This document shows positions 19,919-28,116 of a DNA stretch of 64,000 nucleotides, piece after piece. A program made the translations under genes and the position numbers. The notes under the pieces are model-generated. The model saw nothing but the letters and a program-made list of their open reading frames with translations, searched no databases and was not told the DNA's origin. Numbering within the stretch: the stretch's first letter is position 1; each line of letters begins with the position of its first letter. The stretch comes from CAYFRC01 sp050946115 (lineage in GTDB: Bacteria > Bacillota > Clostridia > Christensenellales > Aristaeellaceae), in assembly GCA_050946115.1 (NCBI GenBank), contig JBMNUF010000009.1, positions 1 through 64,000 on the forward strand, given 5' to 3'.

Positions 19919-20468
19919 TCTCGTCTGCCTCCTCGAGCTCCGATTTGAGCAGGCGGATTTTGTCGCGCAGTGCCGCCGCCTGTTCGTATTCCTCCTGCGA
20001 GATCGCGACGGAGAGCTCCTGCCGGAGCCTTTCGATCTGCACCTTTACCGTGACGTTTTCGTCCGGGCTCACGGGCACGCGCCCGATGTGCTGCGTCTGC
20101 CCGTGTATGCGCTTCAATACGCCGTCGAGCGGCTCTCGAAACGCGCGGTAGCAGGAGGCGCATCCCAAAAGCCCCGTCTCCCGAAAGCCGTCATACGTCG
20201 TTCCGCACTGAAAGCATACGATGTCGTAGCTCTCCTCGCCCGCAAACGCGAGCTTTCCGATCTCCTGATCCTGCTCCTCTCCGTCCGTAGCGCCGACGGA
20301 GCGCAAGACGGTTTCGAGGTCGAACCCGGGCAAATCGAGCCCCGGCAGTTGTTTGCGCATTTCCATCATGCAGCTTCGGCAGAGGTTTCGCTCTTTTTTT
20401 TCGCCGTTCACGATGGTTACGAGCCGAATTTCCGCGGGATTTACGCCGCATTCATCACACATCATCAT
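19911..20468 (-). CDS. mcsA: McsA, zinc-finger activator of McsB
   Basis: Adaptor that activates the McsB kinase. The 185-residue protein has two four-Cys zinc sites: CDECG...CRSCM near residues 4-35 and CFQCG...CASCY near 80-105. A C-terminal UVR-like helix pair follows (EQAAALRDKIRLLKSELEE). Three ATG codons are consecutive at the start, with GGAGG about nine bases before the first. It overlaps ctsR by 14 bases. Confidence 0.93.
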   Translation of the reverse strand: MMMCDECGVNPAEIRLVTIVNGEKKERNLCRSCMMEMRKQLPGLDLPGFDLETVLRSVGATDGEEQDQEIGKLAFAGEESYDIVCFQCGTTYDGFRETGLLGCASCYRAFREPLDGVLKRIHGQTQHIGRVPVSPDENVTVKVQIERLRQELSVAISQEEYEQAAALRDKIRLLKSELEEADENG

Positions 20469-20937
20469 TTTTTCTCTCCTCCCGATTTCGGAATGCCTGC
20501 GTCAGCATGCACTTGAGAACCGCCGCGCGCAGGATGTCTTTTGCGGATATGGGCAGCGCGAGCGCGTTTTTGCCGACCGCCACGCGCATGAGTTTCGCCT
20601 CCGAAAGCGTCACGATGTCGCGCTCGTATACGTGCCGAATGATTGCGACCGCCGTATCCTCGTCCACCTGGTTGTCGATGCGCCGAAGGAGCATATCGAG
20701 GAGATTGCCGTCCTTCGGCACGGACATGCGAAGCACCTTTACGAAGCCGCCGCCGCCGCGCTTGCTCTCAATGATATATCCGTGTTCGATGGAAAATCGC
20801 GTCGCGAGCACGTAATTGATCTGTGACGGCGCGCAGCCGAAGTGCTGCGCGAGTTCGTTGCGCTTAAACTCTACCGACGTGTCCCCCGTCATCATTTCCT
20901 TGATAAAATTTTCTATGGTATCCGAAAGTCTGCTCAT
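20455..20937 (-). CDS. ctsR: Transcriptional repressor CtsR
   Basis: Class III heat-shock repressor of clp genes. The 160-residue protein starts MSRLSDTIENFIK and has the winged-helix region with RNELAQHFGCAPSQINYVL and the glycine-rich wing KRGGGGFVKV, which in relatives is the heat-sensing part. The ATG at 20937 is favoured, with GAGG seven bases upstream; an ATG two codons earlier is too close. Its own operator lies directly upstream, so autoregulation is expected. Confidence 0.95.
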   Translation of the reverse strand: MSRLSDTIENFIKEMMTGDTSVEFKRNELAQHFGCAPSQINYVLATRFSIEHGYIIESKRGGGGFVKVLRMSVPKDGNLLDMLLRRIDNQVDEDTAVAIIRHVYERDIVTLSEAKLMRVAVGKNALALPISAKDILRAAVLKCMLTQAFRNREERKNDDV

Positions 20938-20948
20938 GATCATCCCTC

Positions 20949-20965
20949 TTTGACTATTCCTGACT
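20949..20965 (-). promoter_or_regulatory. CtsR operator
   Basis: Minus strand AGTCAGG-AAT-AGTCAAA, which matches the known CtsR heptad direct repeat (A/GGTCAAA-NAN-A/GGTCAAA) at all but two positions. It covers the expected transcription start of ctsR, so binding would block RNA polymerase. Confidence 0.85.
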
Positions 20966-20967
20966 TT

Positions 20968-20996
20968 ATTATACTGGCATACGCCGGCAAATGCAA
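20968..20996 (-). promoter_or_regulatory. Sigma-A promoter of the ctsR operon
   Basis: Minus strand TTGCAT (20991-20996), a 17-bp spacer and TATAAT (20968-20973), with the CtsR operator immediately downstream. Confidence 0.8.
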
Positions 20997-21067
20997 GCCC
21001 TTTGCGATGATTTAACCTTACTTCCCCCGATATTGTGGTATACTCCTGCGATATGGGAGAAAAAAAT

Positions 21068-21098
21068 GTGACACAACCCCGTCCCCTTATGTTATAAT
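21068..21098 (+). promoter_or_regulatory. Candidate promoter of the moxR-uvrC operon
   Basis: TATAAT at 21093-21098 is perfect. GTGACA at 21068-21073 is a good -35, but the spacer is 19 bp, longer than usual. The ATG lies 22 bp beyond the -10 box. Confidence 0.5.
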
Positions 21099-21120
21099 GC
21101 TTCCATGAGGTGAATGCGAT

Positions 21121-22077
21121 ATGAAGTATACGGAAATCCGCTCCCTGGCGAACCGCCTGCGCGAAAACATCGGGAAGGTGCTCGTCGGCGGAGACGATAC
21201 GGTGGAAATGCTCCTGTGCGCCTTAATCGCGAAGGGGCACGTCCTCTTGGAGGATGTGCCCGGCACGGGCAAGACCGTGCTGGCAAAATCCCTCGCGAAG
21301 TCGTTGGATGTGTCCTTTTCGCGCATTCAGTTTACACCGGATCTTTTGCCCGGCGACGTGACGGGGCTGAGCGTCTATAACGCGAAGGCGGGCGAATTCT
21401 CGTTCCGACCCGGACCCGTCTTTACGAACGTTTTGCTCGCGGACGAGATCAACCGCGCGACGCCGAGGACGCAGTCCTCCCTCTTGGAGTGCATGGAGGA
21501 ACGGCAGGTGACGCTCGACGGCGTCACGCGCAAGCTCGACGAGCCCTTCGTCGTCATCGCGACGCAAAACCCCGTAGAGACGCAGGGCACCTTCCCGCTG
21601 CCCGAGGCGCAGCTCGACCGCTTTTTGATGCGGCTGAAGCCCGGCTACCCCACCTCGGCAAACGCGGTCGAAATCCTCTCGCGCTTCATCCGAAATGATC
21701 CGCTCGCGTCTCTTGCGCCCTGCGCGACGAAGCAGGACATTTTGGGTGCGCAGTCCGCCTTTTCCGAGGCGCACGTATCGCAGGCAGTGCTCGAATACAT
21801 CGTAGCCATCGCCGAAACCACGAGGAAGCTCGAAAACGTGCAGTTGGGCGTAAGCCCGCGCGGCACGCTCGCCCTCATGCGCGCGAGCCAGGCGCTGGCG
21901 CTCATCCGCGGGCGCGATTATGTGACGCCGGACGACGTGAAATACCTCGCCGTGCCCGTGCTCGCGCACAGGGTGATCGTACGGGGGCTGTACGGGCGCA
22001 CGGGGCAGGCGGAACAGGCGATCCGCGACGCGCTCGACATGACCGCCGCGCCGACGGAAGACCCCAAGGAGGCGTAA
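21121..22077 (+). CDS. MoxR family AAA ATPase
   Basis: A 318-residue chaperone-like ATPase. Walker A (EDVPGTGKT) lies at residues 44-52, Walker B is LLADEINRA and the sensor region is VIATQNPVETQGTFPLPEAQLDRF. MoxR ATPases act with DUF58 proteins, whose gene follows with a 1-bp gap, in maturing or assembling envelope complexes. GAGGTGA precedes the ATG. The actual target here is unknown. Confidence 0.92.
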   Translation: MKYTEIRSLANRLRENIGKVLVGGDDTVEMLLCALIAKGHVLLEDVPGTGKTVLAKSLAKSLDVSFSRIQFTPDLLPGDVTGLSVYNAKAGEFSFRPGPVFTNVLLADEINRATPRTQSSLLECMEERQVTLDGVTRKLDEPFVVIATQNPVETQGTFPLPEAQLDRFLMRLKPGYPTSANAVEILSRFIRNDPLASLAPCATKQDILGAQSAFSEAHVSQAVLEYIVAIAETTRKLENVQLGVSPRGTLALMRASQALALIRGRDYVTPDDVKYLAVPVLAHRVIVRGLYGRTGQAEQAIRDALDMTAAPTEDPKEA

Positions 22078-22078
22078 G

Positions 22079-23170
22079 GTGAACGCCCTTTGGCTTTTGT
22101 TTGTGGCAGCGGCGCTCGCGTTCGCGCAGGCGCTGGTGTTTTCGCTGTTCAACCTGCGCGGGCTGACCTATTCGCGCGCCTTCGACCGCAAGAGCGCCCA
22201 TGAGGGCGAACAGGTCGAACTGATCGAAATTCTGCACAACCGAAAGCCCCTGCCCGTGCCGTGGCTCCGCGCCGAATCGCGCATATCGCCCAATTTGCAG
22301 TTTGGAAAGCTCAAGGCCGAGGAGCGCGAAATCAGCGGCGACAGGTTCCACAAATCGCTGTTCTTTCTCGCGCCGTATTCGAAGGTCACGCGAAGGCACG
22401 GCGTCACTTGCCTCAGGCGCGGCTATTACCCCGTGGGCAGCGTCGCGCTGACGGCGAGCGATCTGTTCGCACTCACCGTCAAGAGCAGGCAGCAGGATTT
22501 GCAGGGCGCGCTGTTTGTGTACCCGCGCCTCCTCTCGGAGGACGAATTGGAGACGCCCTCCTCGCGCTGGCAGGGCGATATGTCCGTCAGGCGCTGGATC
22601 GCGCCCGACCCGTTTTTGACGGCGGGCATCCGCGGCTATCTGCCGGGCGATGCGCTGCGCGACATCCATTGGGGCGCGACCGCGCGCACGGGGCAGCTTC
22701 AGGTCAAGGTGCGGGATTACACTGCCGACCCGCGCGCGATGGTGCTTCTGAACGTACAGGCGACGGAAAACCAGTGGAACGACTTGATGGACTATGAGCA
22801 GGAGGAGATCGAGCAGGGGCTTCGCATCGCGGCGACGCTCTGCATGCGCGCGCTCGAATGCGGCGTGGATGCGGGCTTCGGCACGAATGCCTGCCTTCTG
22901 GGCGAAGAGGGGCAGCGCAAAAGCGTGGTCGTGATGCCGTCGAGGGCTTCGGGGCAGGATACGCTGCTGCTCGAAACCATGGCGCGCCTCGTCATTCATA
23001 GGGAGCTCAATTTTACGACGTTTCTGGACGGGCTTTCGACCGTCGCCGATACGGATATCCTGATTTTATCCATGTACGATTCCGAGGCGATCCGCGAAAA
23101 GATCGCCATGCTGAAGGGCAACGGCAACAGCGTGGAACTGCTTCCGCTCCGAAGGGAGGCTGCCGTATGA
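22079..23170 (+). CDS. DUF58 domain protein, partner of MoxR
   Basis: A 363-residue protein with one N-terminal hydrophobic segment (about residues 5-25) and a DUF58/vWA-like domain. The key signature is YLPGDALRDIHWGATARTGQL. The start codon is GTG with AAGGAGG upstream and only one base after the moxR stop. It likely forms a complex with MoxR and the membrane protein encoded next, with which it overlaps by four bases. Confidence 0.85.
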   Translation: MNALWLLFVAAALAFAQALVFSLFNLRGLTYSRAFDRKSAHEGEQVELIEILHNRKPLPVPWLRAESRISPNLQFGKLKAEEREISGDRFHKSLFFLAPYSKVTRRHGVTCLRRGYYPVGSVALTASDLFALTVKSRQQDLQGALFVYPRLLSEDELETPSSRWQGDMSVRRWIAPDPFLTAGIRGYLPGDALRDIHWGATARTGQLQVKVRDYTADPRAMVLLNVQATENQWNDLMDYEQEEIEQGLRIAATLCMRALECGVDAGFGTNACLLGEEGQRKSVVVMPSRASGQDTLLLETMARLVIHRELNFTTFLDGLSTVADTDILILSMYDSEAIREKIAMLKGNGNSVELLPLRREAAV

Positions 23171-24555
23171 GGCGCATATTGAAAACGCTTTTGCACGCGC
23201 TTGCGGGCGCGCTTTGCGTCGCGCCCGTCTACGTTTTGATCGCGTGCGAAGGGCTGTATTACGCGCCGTGGGCGTTTTTGATGCCGCTTTTTACGGCGCT
23301 CCTCGCCGTCGCATTTTCCTTCGTGCCCGGAAAGATCGGAAACAGGCGCAGGGAGGTTACGATCTTCGCGCCTTCCTCCTCGGGCGGGGATCCGAACCCC
23401 GACAGGGAAAGGCCTGTCGAAGAGGTGCGCATGAAGGGGATCAGCATCCCGCTCAGGTTCCCCATCGTCCTCCTTTTTGGGCTTACAATATCCGCCTTGC
23501 AGCTTTGTGATGCGCATTTCGCGCAGGTTTCGATTGCGGCGAAAATCCTCGCCGCCCTGTGCGGCTTGTGGGGCATCGTTTTCCTTTCGCGCGATGTCGT
23601 GGCGGACGATCCCCTCTTTGGGGGCGTGCGCGGCGTGGCCGTCGGCATGGTTTTGTACGCGGTCGCATCTCTTGCCGCATTCTTCGTCAAGAGCGAACGG
23701 CTAAACGACTGCCTTTTGGGGCTCGTCTGCCTGTTTTTGCTCATGTGCGGCGTTTTGCTCAACGACGAATCGCTCGCCGTGGGCGTATCGAGCATGCAGC
23801 GCAAAAACCCGCCGCGCTCCATCGTGCGCAGAAACCGCGCGATCCTCGCGCTCTTTGCCGTCGTCGCAGCCCTGGTCGCGTACTTTGACAAGGTCCGTGA
23901 GGGCGCGGAGGCAGTCGGAAGTGCGCTCTGGCGCGCACTGCTCGCGGTCATCCGCTTCCTGATGCAGCTGTACCCGATGTCCGAACGCGCGGGCGGCGGC
24001 AACATGGGCGGGGGTGATCTGTTCGGCGCCTTGGAGGGCGGGGAAACCGCGCCCTTCTGGCGGTTCATGGAAAAAGTCGCCGTCGTCCTCGCAACCGTCA
24101 TCGGATGCGCGCTGCTGCTCCTCCTCTTCCGAGCAATCTATCAAAAACTGCGCGCGCTTTTGCGGATACTGATCGCAAAACTGCGCGAACTTTCCGACTC
24201 CATGAGCGAAGACTACCGCGACGAGACGGAGAGCCTCTTCGACACGGAGGACGTGCGCGAAGCGCTTCGGGAGAGCGTCGTCAGGCGGTTGCGGCGCGTA
24301 TTCGCGCGCGGCAAAAAATGGGAGGCGATGGATCTGCGCGAAAGGGCGCGGCACATCGTAAAGCGGCTATACAAAAAGTACGAGCAGGCGATCCCGCGCC
24401 TTTCGAGCCGAACCGCGCGCGAAGCGCTGTCCGAAATCCCGGTGCAGGGCGCGGACAAAGACGCGCTCATCGAACAATACGAAATCGCGCGCTACAGCAA
24501 AGACGAACCGAACGGGGCGCTGCTCGAACAGCTGAAAAAGGCGGTGGGCGCATGA
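23167..24555 (+). CDS. Membrane protein of the MoxR-DUF58 cluster (TgpA-like position, no transglutaminase core)
   Basis: A 462-residue integral membrane protein with about seven or eight hydrophobic segments. There are helices near the N-terminus and 80-190, one at about 220-240 and one near 305-325, followed by a charged cytosolic tail. The tail holds an RARHIVKRLYKKYEQAI motif similar to DUF4129. In related operons the third gene is a transglutaminase-like TgpA protein, but I see no Cys-His-Asp transglutaminase domain. It overlaps both neighbours by ATGA. Confidence 0.65.
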   Translation: MRRILKTLLHALAGALCVAPVYVLIACEGLYYAPWAFLMPLFTALLAVAFSFVPGKIGNRRREVTIFAPSSSGGDPNPDRERPVEEVRMKGISIPLRFPIVLLFGLTISALQLCDAHFAQVSIAAKILAALCGLWGIVFLSRDVVADDPLFGGVRGVAVGMVLYAVASLAAFFVKSERLNDCLLGLVCLFLLMCGVLLNDESLAVGVSSMQRKNPPRSIVRRNRAILALFAVVAALVAYFDKVREGAEAVGSALWRALLAVIRFLMQLYPMSERAGGGNMGGGDLFGALEGGETAPFWRFMEKVAVVLATVIGCALLLLLFRAIYQKLRALLRILIAKLRELSDSMSEDYRDETESLFDTEDVREALRESVVRRLRRVFARGKKWEAMDLRERARHIVKRLYKKYEQAIPRLSSRTAREALSEIPVQGADKDALIEQYEIARYSKDEPNGALLEQLKKAVGA

Positions 24556-26411
24556 CGGAACAGGTCGAATTCAAGCTCCGCCACCTTCCCGACTCCCCCG
24601 GCTGCTACATTATGAAGTCCGAAGGCAAGATCATCTACGTCGGCAAGGCGAAAAACCTGAAGAACCGCGTGCGGCAGTATTTTCACGGGAACAGGGGGCA
24701 TTCGCCCAAGGTCCTGTCGATGGTCGAAAAGATCGACGATTTCGATACGGTGCTCGTGGACAGCGAACTGGAAGCGCTGATGTTGGAGAGCAACCTCATC
24801 AAGCTGCACCGCCCGTATTACAACATCCTGCTCAAGGACGACAAGCACTACCCCTTCCTGTCGTTTGACGAACGGGAGGATTTTCCGCTCTTGCGCATGC
24901 GGCGCAAGCAGGAAAAGGACGGTGCGCGCTATTTCGGTCCCTTCCCCGGCGCGACGATGGCGCTCGACCTCGTCCGCGCGCTGTTCCCGCTCAGGCGCTG
25001 CGCGCGCCTGCCCGAGCCGAATCCCGCAAACCGCGGCTGCATCTACGCGCAGACGGGGCAATGCATGGCGCCCTGCAAAGGGCGCGTGACGCGCGGGGAG
25101 TACCACGAAATGCTACGCGAGCTCGCCGATTTTTTGAGCGGGCGCAGCGATAAGGCGATTGCATCCCTGCGCGAACGCATGGCGGAGGCCGCCCGCCTCA
25201 TGCAGTACGAGCTCGCGGCGGAACTGCGCGACAGAATCAAGGCCGCCGAACAGCTCACGCAGGGGCAAAAGGCGATCATCACCTCGGGCGGAGATATGGA
25301 CGCAGTCGCGACCGTTCCCGAGGGCGCGAACGCGCTCGTGCAGATGCTCTACGTGCGCGGCGGAAGGCTCCTCGGCAGCGAACATTTTGTCCTGCCCCGC
25401 TCCGGCGACGAAAGCGCGGGCGCGGTGCTCACTTCGTTTCTCCTGCAGTGGTACGCGGACAGCGGCGACATCCCAAGAACCATTCTCCTGAGTGACCCCG
25501 CGGACGATGCGGAAACGCTCGAACAGCTGCTTTCCGAAAGCAGGGGCGGCACCGTCTCCCTTCACGTTCCGCAGCGCGGCGAAAAAAAGAAGCTCACCGA
25601 CATGGCGCGCAAAAACATCCTCGATATCGCGCAAAAGCGCGCGGAAAAGCTCTCCCGCAGCTACCAGCGCACGACGGGCGCGCTCGAAGAGCTCGCGAGC
25701 GAACTGGGGTTGCCCGAGGTACCGCGCCGCATCGAAGGGTTCGACATCTCCAACACGCAGGGCGCGCAGTCGGTCGGCTCGATGGTCGTGTCCATCGACG
25801 GCGTCGCGGCGAAAAAGCAGTATCGGCATTTCCTCATCAAAACCGTGGAGGGCGCGAACGACTTTGCCTCCATGCGCGAGGTGATCTCGAGGCGCTTCCG
25901 CCACGGGCTCGCGGAAAAGGCGGAGCGCGAGGCAAAGGGCGAGGACGTGCGGCTCGGCAAATTCTCCGACATGCCCGATCTGATATTGATCGACGGCGGC
26001 ATCGGGCAGTTGCGCGAAGCGATCGCTGCCATGCGCGAGGAGGGCGGCGATGTGCCGATGTTCGGGCTCGCCGAGCGCATCGACGAGATCATCCTGCCCT
26101 ACGGCGACGAGACGCTGCTGCTCGACAGGCACAGCGAGGCGCTGCACCTCATCGAGCGCCTGCGCGACGAGGCGCACAGGTTCGGCATCACGCACCACCG
26201 AAAGCTGCGCGCGAAGGTCTCCATGCGCTCGAAGTTGGACGGCATTCCCGGCATCGGCGCGAAAAAAAAGCAGGCGCTGATCCGCCATTTCCGAACCGTG
26301 GAGGCCGTGAAAAATGCCTCCGTCGAAGAGTTGTGCGAGGTGCCGGGCATATCGACCAAGCTCGCCGAGGTCGTATATCGGCACTTCCACGGCGAAGGGC
26401 AGTCCGTGTAA
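24552..26411 (+). CDS. uvrC: Excinuclease ABC subunit C
   Basis: Makes both incisions in nucleotide excision repair with UvrAB. The 619-residue protein opens with the GIY-YIG nuclease domain (DSPGCYIMKSEGKIIYVGKA). It then has a UVR motif near 205-235, the RNase H-like C-terminal nuclease with RIEGFDISNTQG and DLILIDGG, and terminal helix-hairpin-helix motifs (GIPGIGAKKKQAL). The ATG overlaps the stop of the preceding membrane-protein gene (ATGA), which fixes the start despite a longer open frame upstream. Confidence 0.97.
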   Translation: MTEQVEFKLRHLPDSPGCYIMKSEGKIIYVGKAKNLKNRVRQYFHGNRGHSPKVLSMVEKIDDFDTVLVDSELEALMLESNLIKLHRPYYNILLKDDKHYPFLSFDEREDFPLLRMRRKQEKDGARYFGPFPGATMALDLVRALFPLRRCARLPEPNPANRGCIYAQTGQCMAPCKGRVTRGEYHEMLRELADFLSGRSDKAIASLRERMAEAARLMQYELAAELRDRIKAAEQLTQGQKAIITSGGDMDAVATVPEGANALVQMLYVRGGRLLGSEHFVLPRSGDESAGAVLTSFLLQWYADSGDIPRTILLSDPADDAETLEQLLSESRGGTVSLHVPQRGEKKKLTDMARKNILDIAQKRAEKLSRSYQRTTGALEELASELGLPEVPRRIEGFDISNTQGAQSVGSMVVSIDGVAAKKQYRHFLIKTVEGANDFASMREVISRRFRHGLAEKAEREAKGEDVRLGKFSDMPDLILIDGGIGQLREAIAAMREEGGDVPMFGLAERIDEIILPYGDETLLLDRHSEALHLIERLRDEAHRFGITHHRKLRAKVSMRSKLDGIPGIGAKKKQALIRHFRTVEAVKNASVEELCEVPGISTKLAEVVYRHFHGEGQSV

Positions 26412-26456
26412 GCATTTACAAAGCACTTGGCGCGATACAGGCATATTCCATGCGCA

Positions 26457-26496
26457 AATCACCCCGTGTATGTATTTTACACGAGGTGATTTTTTT
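26457..26496 (+). terminator. Rho-independent terminator after uvrC
   Basis: AAATCACCCCGTGTA and ACACGAGGTGATTT form a stem followed by seven T residues. Its 3' half overlaps the end of the convergent Gx-transporter gene. Confidence 0.85.
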
Positions 26497-26992
26497 CGAG
26501 ACTCTTCATGACGCGGGACGCGCAGATGCCCGTCAGCGCGCCGCTCGCAAGCCCTATGGCCATCAAAACCGCCATATAATACAGAAGCGCATCGGTTTCC
26601 ATGATGCACATCGCCAGCGCGACCTGCCCCGCGTTGTGCGCCGCGCCGCCCGCCATGCTGGCGACGACGACGTGTACGCCCTTTATTTTCCTCAACACGG
26701 ACATGACAATCAGGCTCACCAGCCCGCCCGCAAAGGCGTACAGCATCGCGCTCACGCCGCCGAAGAGCAGCCCCGAAAGCACGACCTTGAGGAGCATCAG
26801 CAAAAATGCGTTCGGAATGCCCAACGCATACAGCGCGAACACGAGCACGCTGTTGCTGAGCCCCAGCTTGATTCCGGGAATGGAAACCTTCAAAAAGGAG
26901 GCGATGGGCAATCGGCTCTCCACAAAGCCCAGAATGAGCATGATGGCGACCAGAAGCCCCGAAAGCGCGACGCGGCGGGTTCTGCTATTCAT
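26477..26992 (-). CDS. Gx transporter family membrane protein
   Basis: A 171-residue membrane protein with about five helices, related to the S components of ECF transporters and once named heptaprenyl diphosphate synthase component I. Visible family features are GFVESRLPI near the start, IPGIKLGLSN and a GGAAHNAGQ motif. The start at 26992 overlaps the stop of the NusG-II gene by 8 bases, matching the usual pairing of these two families. The transported substrate is not known. Confidence 0.8.
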   Translation of the reverse strand: MNSRTRRVALSGLLVAIMLILGFVESRLPIASFLKVSIPGIKLGLSNSVLVFALYALGIPNAFLLMLLKVVLSGLLFGGVSAMLYAFAGGLVSLIVMSVLRKIKGVHVVVASMAGGAAHNAGQVALAMCIMETDALLYYMAVLMAIGLASGALTGICASRVMKSLEKNHLV

Positions 26993-27416
26993 TTTCGCCC
27001 ACCATTCCTTCCTCAATCCCAGCTTTTTCCAACTCCTGCGCGGTGTACAGCTCCACGATCACCTGATTCGGAAGGCAGATAACGCTGTTTTGCAGGATGC
27101 GCGTCGCACGGTTTTCCGTCGTCACATCGCCCTGCCGCACACAGTCCTGATTGGCACACGTCGAGGATTCCATGCAGAATCCGTTGGGCATGAGCTTCAG
27201 GACGTTTTCCGTCCCATCGCCCTGCCGAATCGAAAAATGCTCCACGCCATCCTTCGGAAGGGGCAGCGCGCGCACCTCCCCGGTCTTTGCCAGCCTGTAT
27301 ACGGCATACAATTCGCCGCCCGATGCGGAATTTCCGCGCGTCCACAGCGCCGCCGCGAAAAGCGCGCCTATCAGCAGCAGCAAAACGCCCAAAACACCCA
27401 AGTTTTTGCCCCTCAT
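26985..27416 (-). CDS. NusG domain II-containing membrane-anchored protein
   Basis: A 143-residue protein with a single N-terminal membrane segment (residues 6-25) and an extracytoplasmic NusG-II-like domain. The conserved core has CMESSTCANQDCV and ICLPNQVIVEL. It is paired by overlap with the Gx transporter. The start at 27416 has GAGAGG upstream; a longer frame to 27518 lacks a ribosome site. The pair often occurs near electron-transport or flavin genes in Clostridia, but the role is unknown. Confidence 0.78.
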   Translation of the reverse strand: MRGKNLGVLGVLLLLIGALFAAALWTRGNSASGGELYAVYRLAKTGEVRALPLPKDGVEHFSIRQGDGTENVLKLMPNGFCMESSTCANQDCVRQGDVTTENRATRILQNSVICLPNQVIVELYTAQELEKAGIEEGMVGENE

Positions 27417-27461
27417 GCAGCCTCTCCCCGTCCTTTTCCCGCATAGTATACCACAAGACGC

Positions 27462-27489
27462 AAAAAGGGCGCAAGCTTCATGCGCCCTT
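27462..27489 (-). terminator. Rho-independent terminator after the DUF1643 gene
   Basis: On the minus strand AGGGCGCA and TGCGCCCT flank a seven-base loop and are followed by TTTTT. The 5' arm overlaps the stop region of DUF1643. It probably ends the lysine operon. Confidence 0.8.
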
Positions 27490-28101
27490 GATTGTGGAAA
27501 GATACGCCTTCGCGTCAAACGGTTCGAGCGGGGAATCGCTCCTGAGGTACAGCGGATGGTGCGGATGCCCCTTTTTCGATACGCGCCCCGCCTTCACCCA
27601 CTTCGCGCCGCACTCCGCGCCGAGCTGCACCATGTCCTCCATGCATGAGAGGAGGTATTCGCTCTGCTCGACGATCGTCCCCCACGCCGCCCATACGTGC
27701 GGCGCATCTCCCGCGCGGCGCAGCGCCCAGAAAAAGGCGCGCAGGTTCTCCTCGTGCAGTTTTCGGTTGAACAGTTTGTCCATCTGCTTGGGGTTTGTCG
27801 CCCTTTGCGCGTAGACGTTCAGCATGAGGAAGGAATCAAAGCCGTTGTGAAGGGCGATGCGCTCCACGGACTGCAACGTCCTGTCGAGCGCATTCGGCGC
27901 TGCGGTCGAGGGGTTGATGCCCACGGCGATCAGCGGATGCGCGCCCGCCGTTCCCAAAATATAGCGGTACTCCGAATAGCAGTCCGGAATGTAGTGCCAC
28001 TTTTCTCTGTCGTATAGGGCGTCCGCGCTTCGCAGGTTCAGGGCTTCTTCAAAGGAGAGGATATCGATTTCCGTGCTTTCCGATGCCGGGATGTGGCGCA
28101 T
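27478..28101 (-). CDS. DUF1643 domain protein
   Basis: A 207-residue protein of unknown function. DUF1643 features include LIAVGINPSTAAPNALDRTLQSV, LMLNVYAQRATNP and a C-terminal KKGHPHHPLYL motif. It starts 15 bp after ddh and ends at a terminator, so it is probably the last gene of the lysine-riboswitch operon. No signal peptide or membrane segment is seen. A role in lysine synthesis is not supported beyond position. Confidence 0.75.
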   Translation of the reverse strand: MRHIPASESTEIDILSFEEALNLRSADALYDREKWHYIPDCYSEYRYILGTAGAHPLIAVGINPSTAAPNALDRTLQSVERIALHNGFDSFLMLNVYAQRATNPKQMDKLFNRKLHEENLRAFFWALRRAGDAPHVWAAWGTIVEQSEYLLSCMEDMVQLGAECGAKWVKAGRVSKKGHPHHPLYLRSDSPLEPFDAKAYLSTIKGA

Positions 28102-28116
28102 GGCGATACCCCCGCG

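Noticed and set aside
24105..24551. Upstream in-frame extension of UvrC by about 150 residues
   Set aside because: It overlaps the preceding membrane-protein gene, is Arg-rich and has no ribosome site; the ATG at 24552 gives the normal UvrC start.
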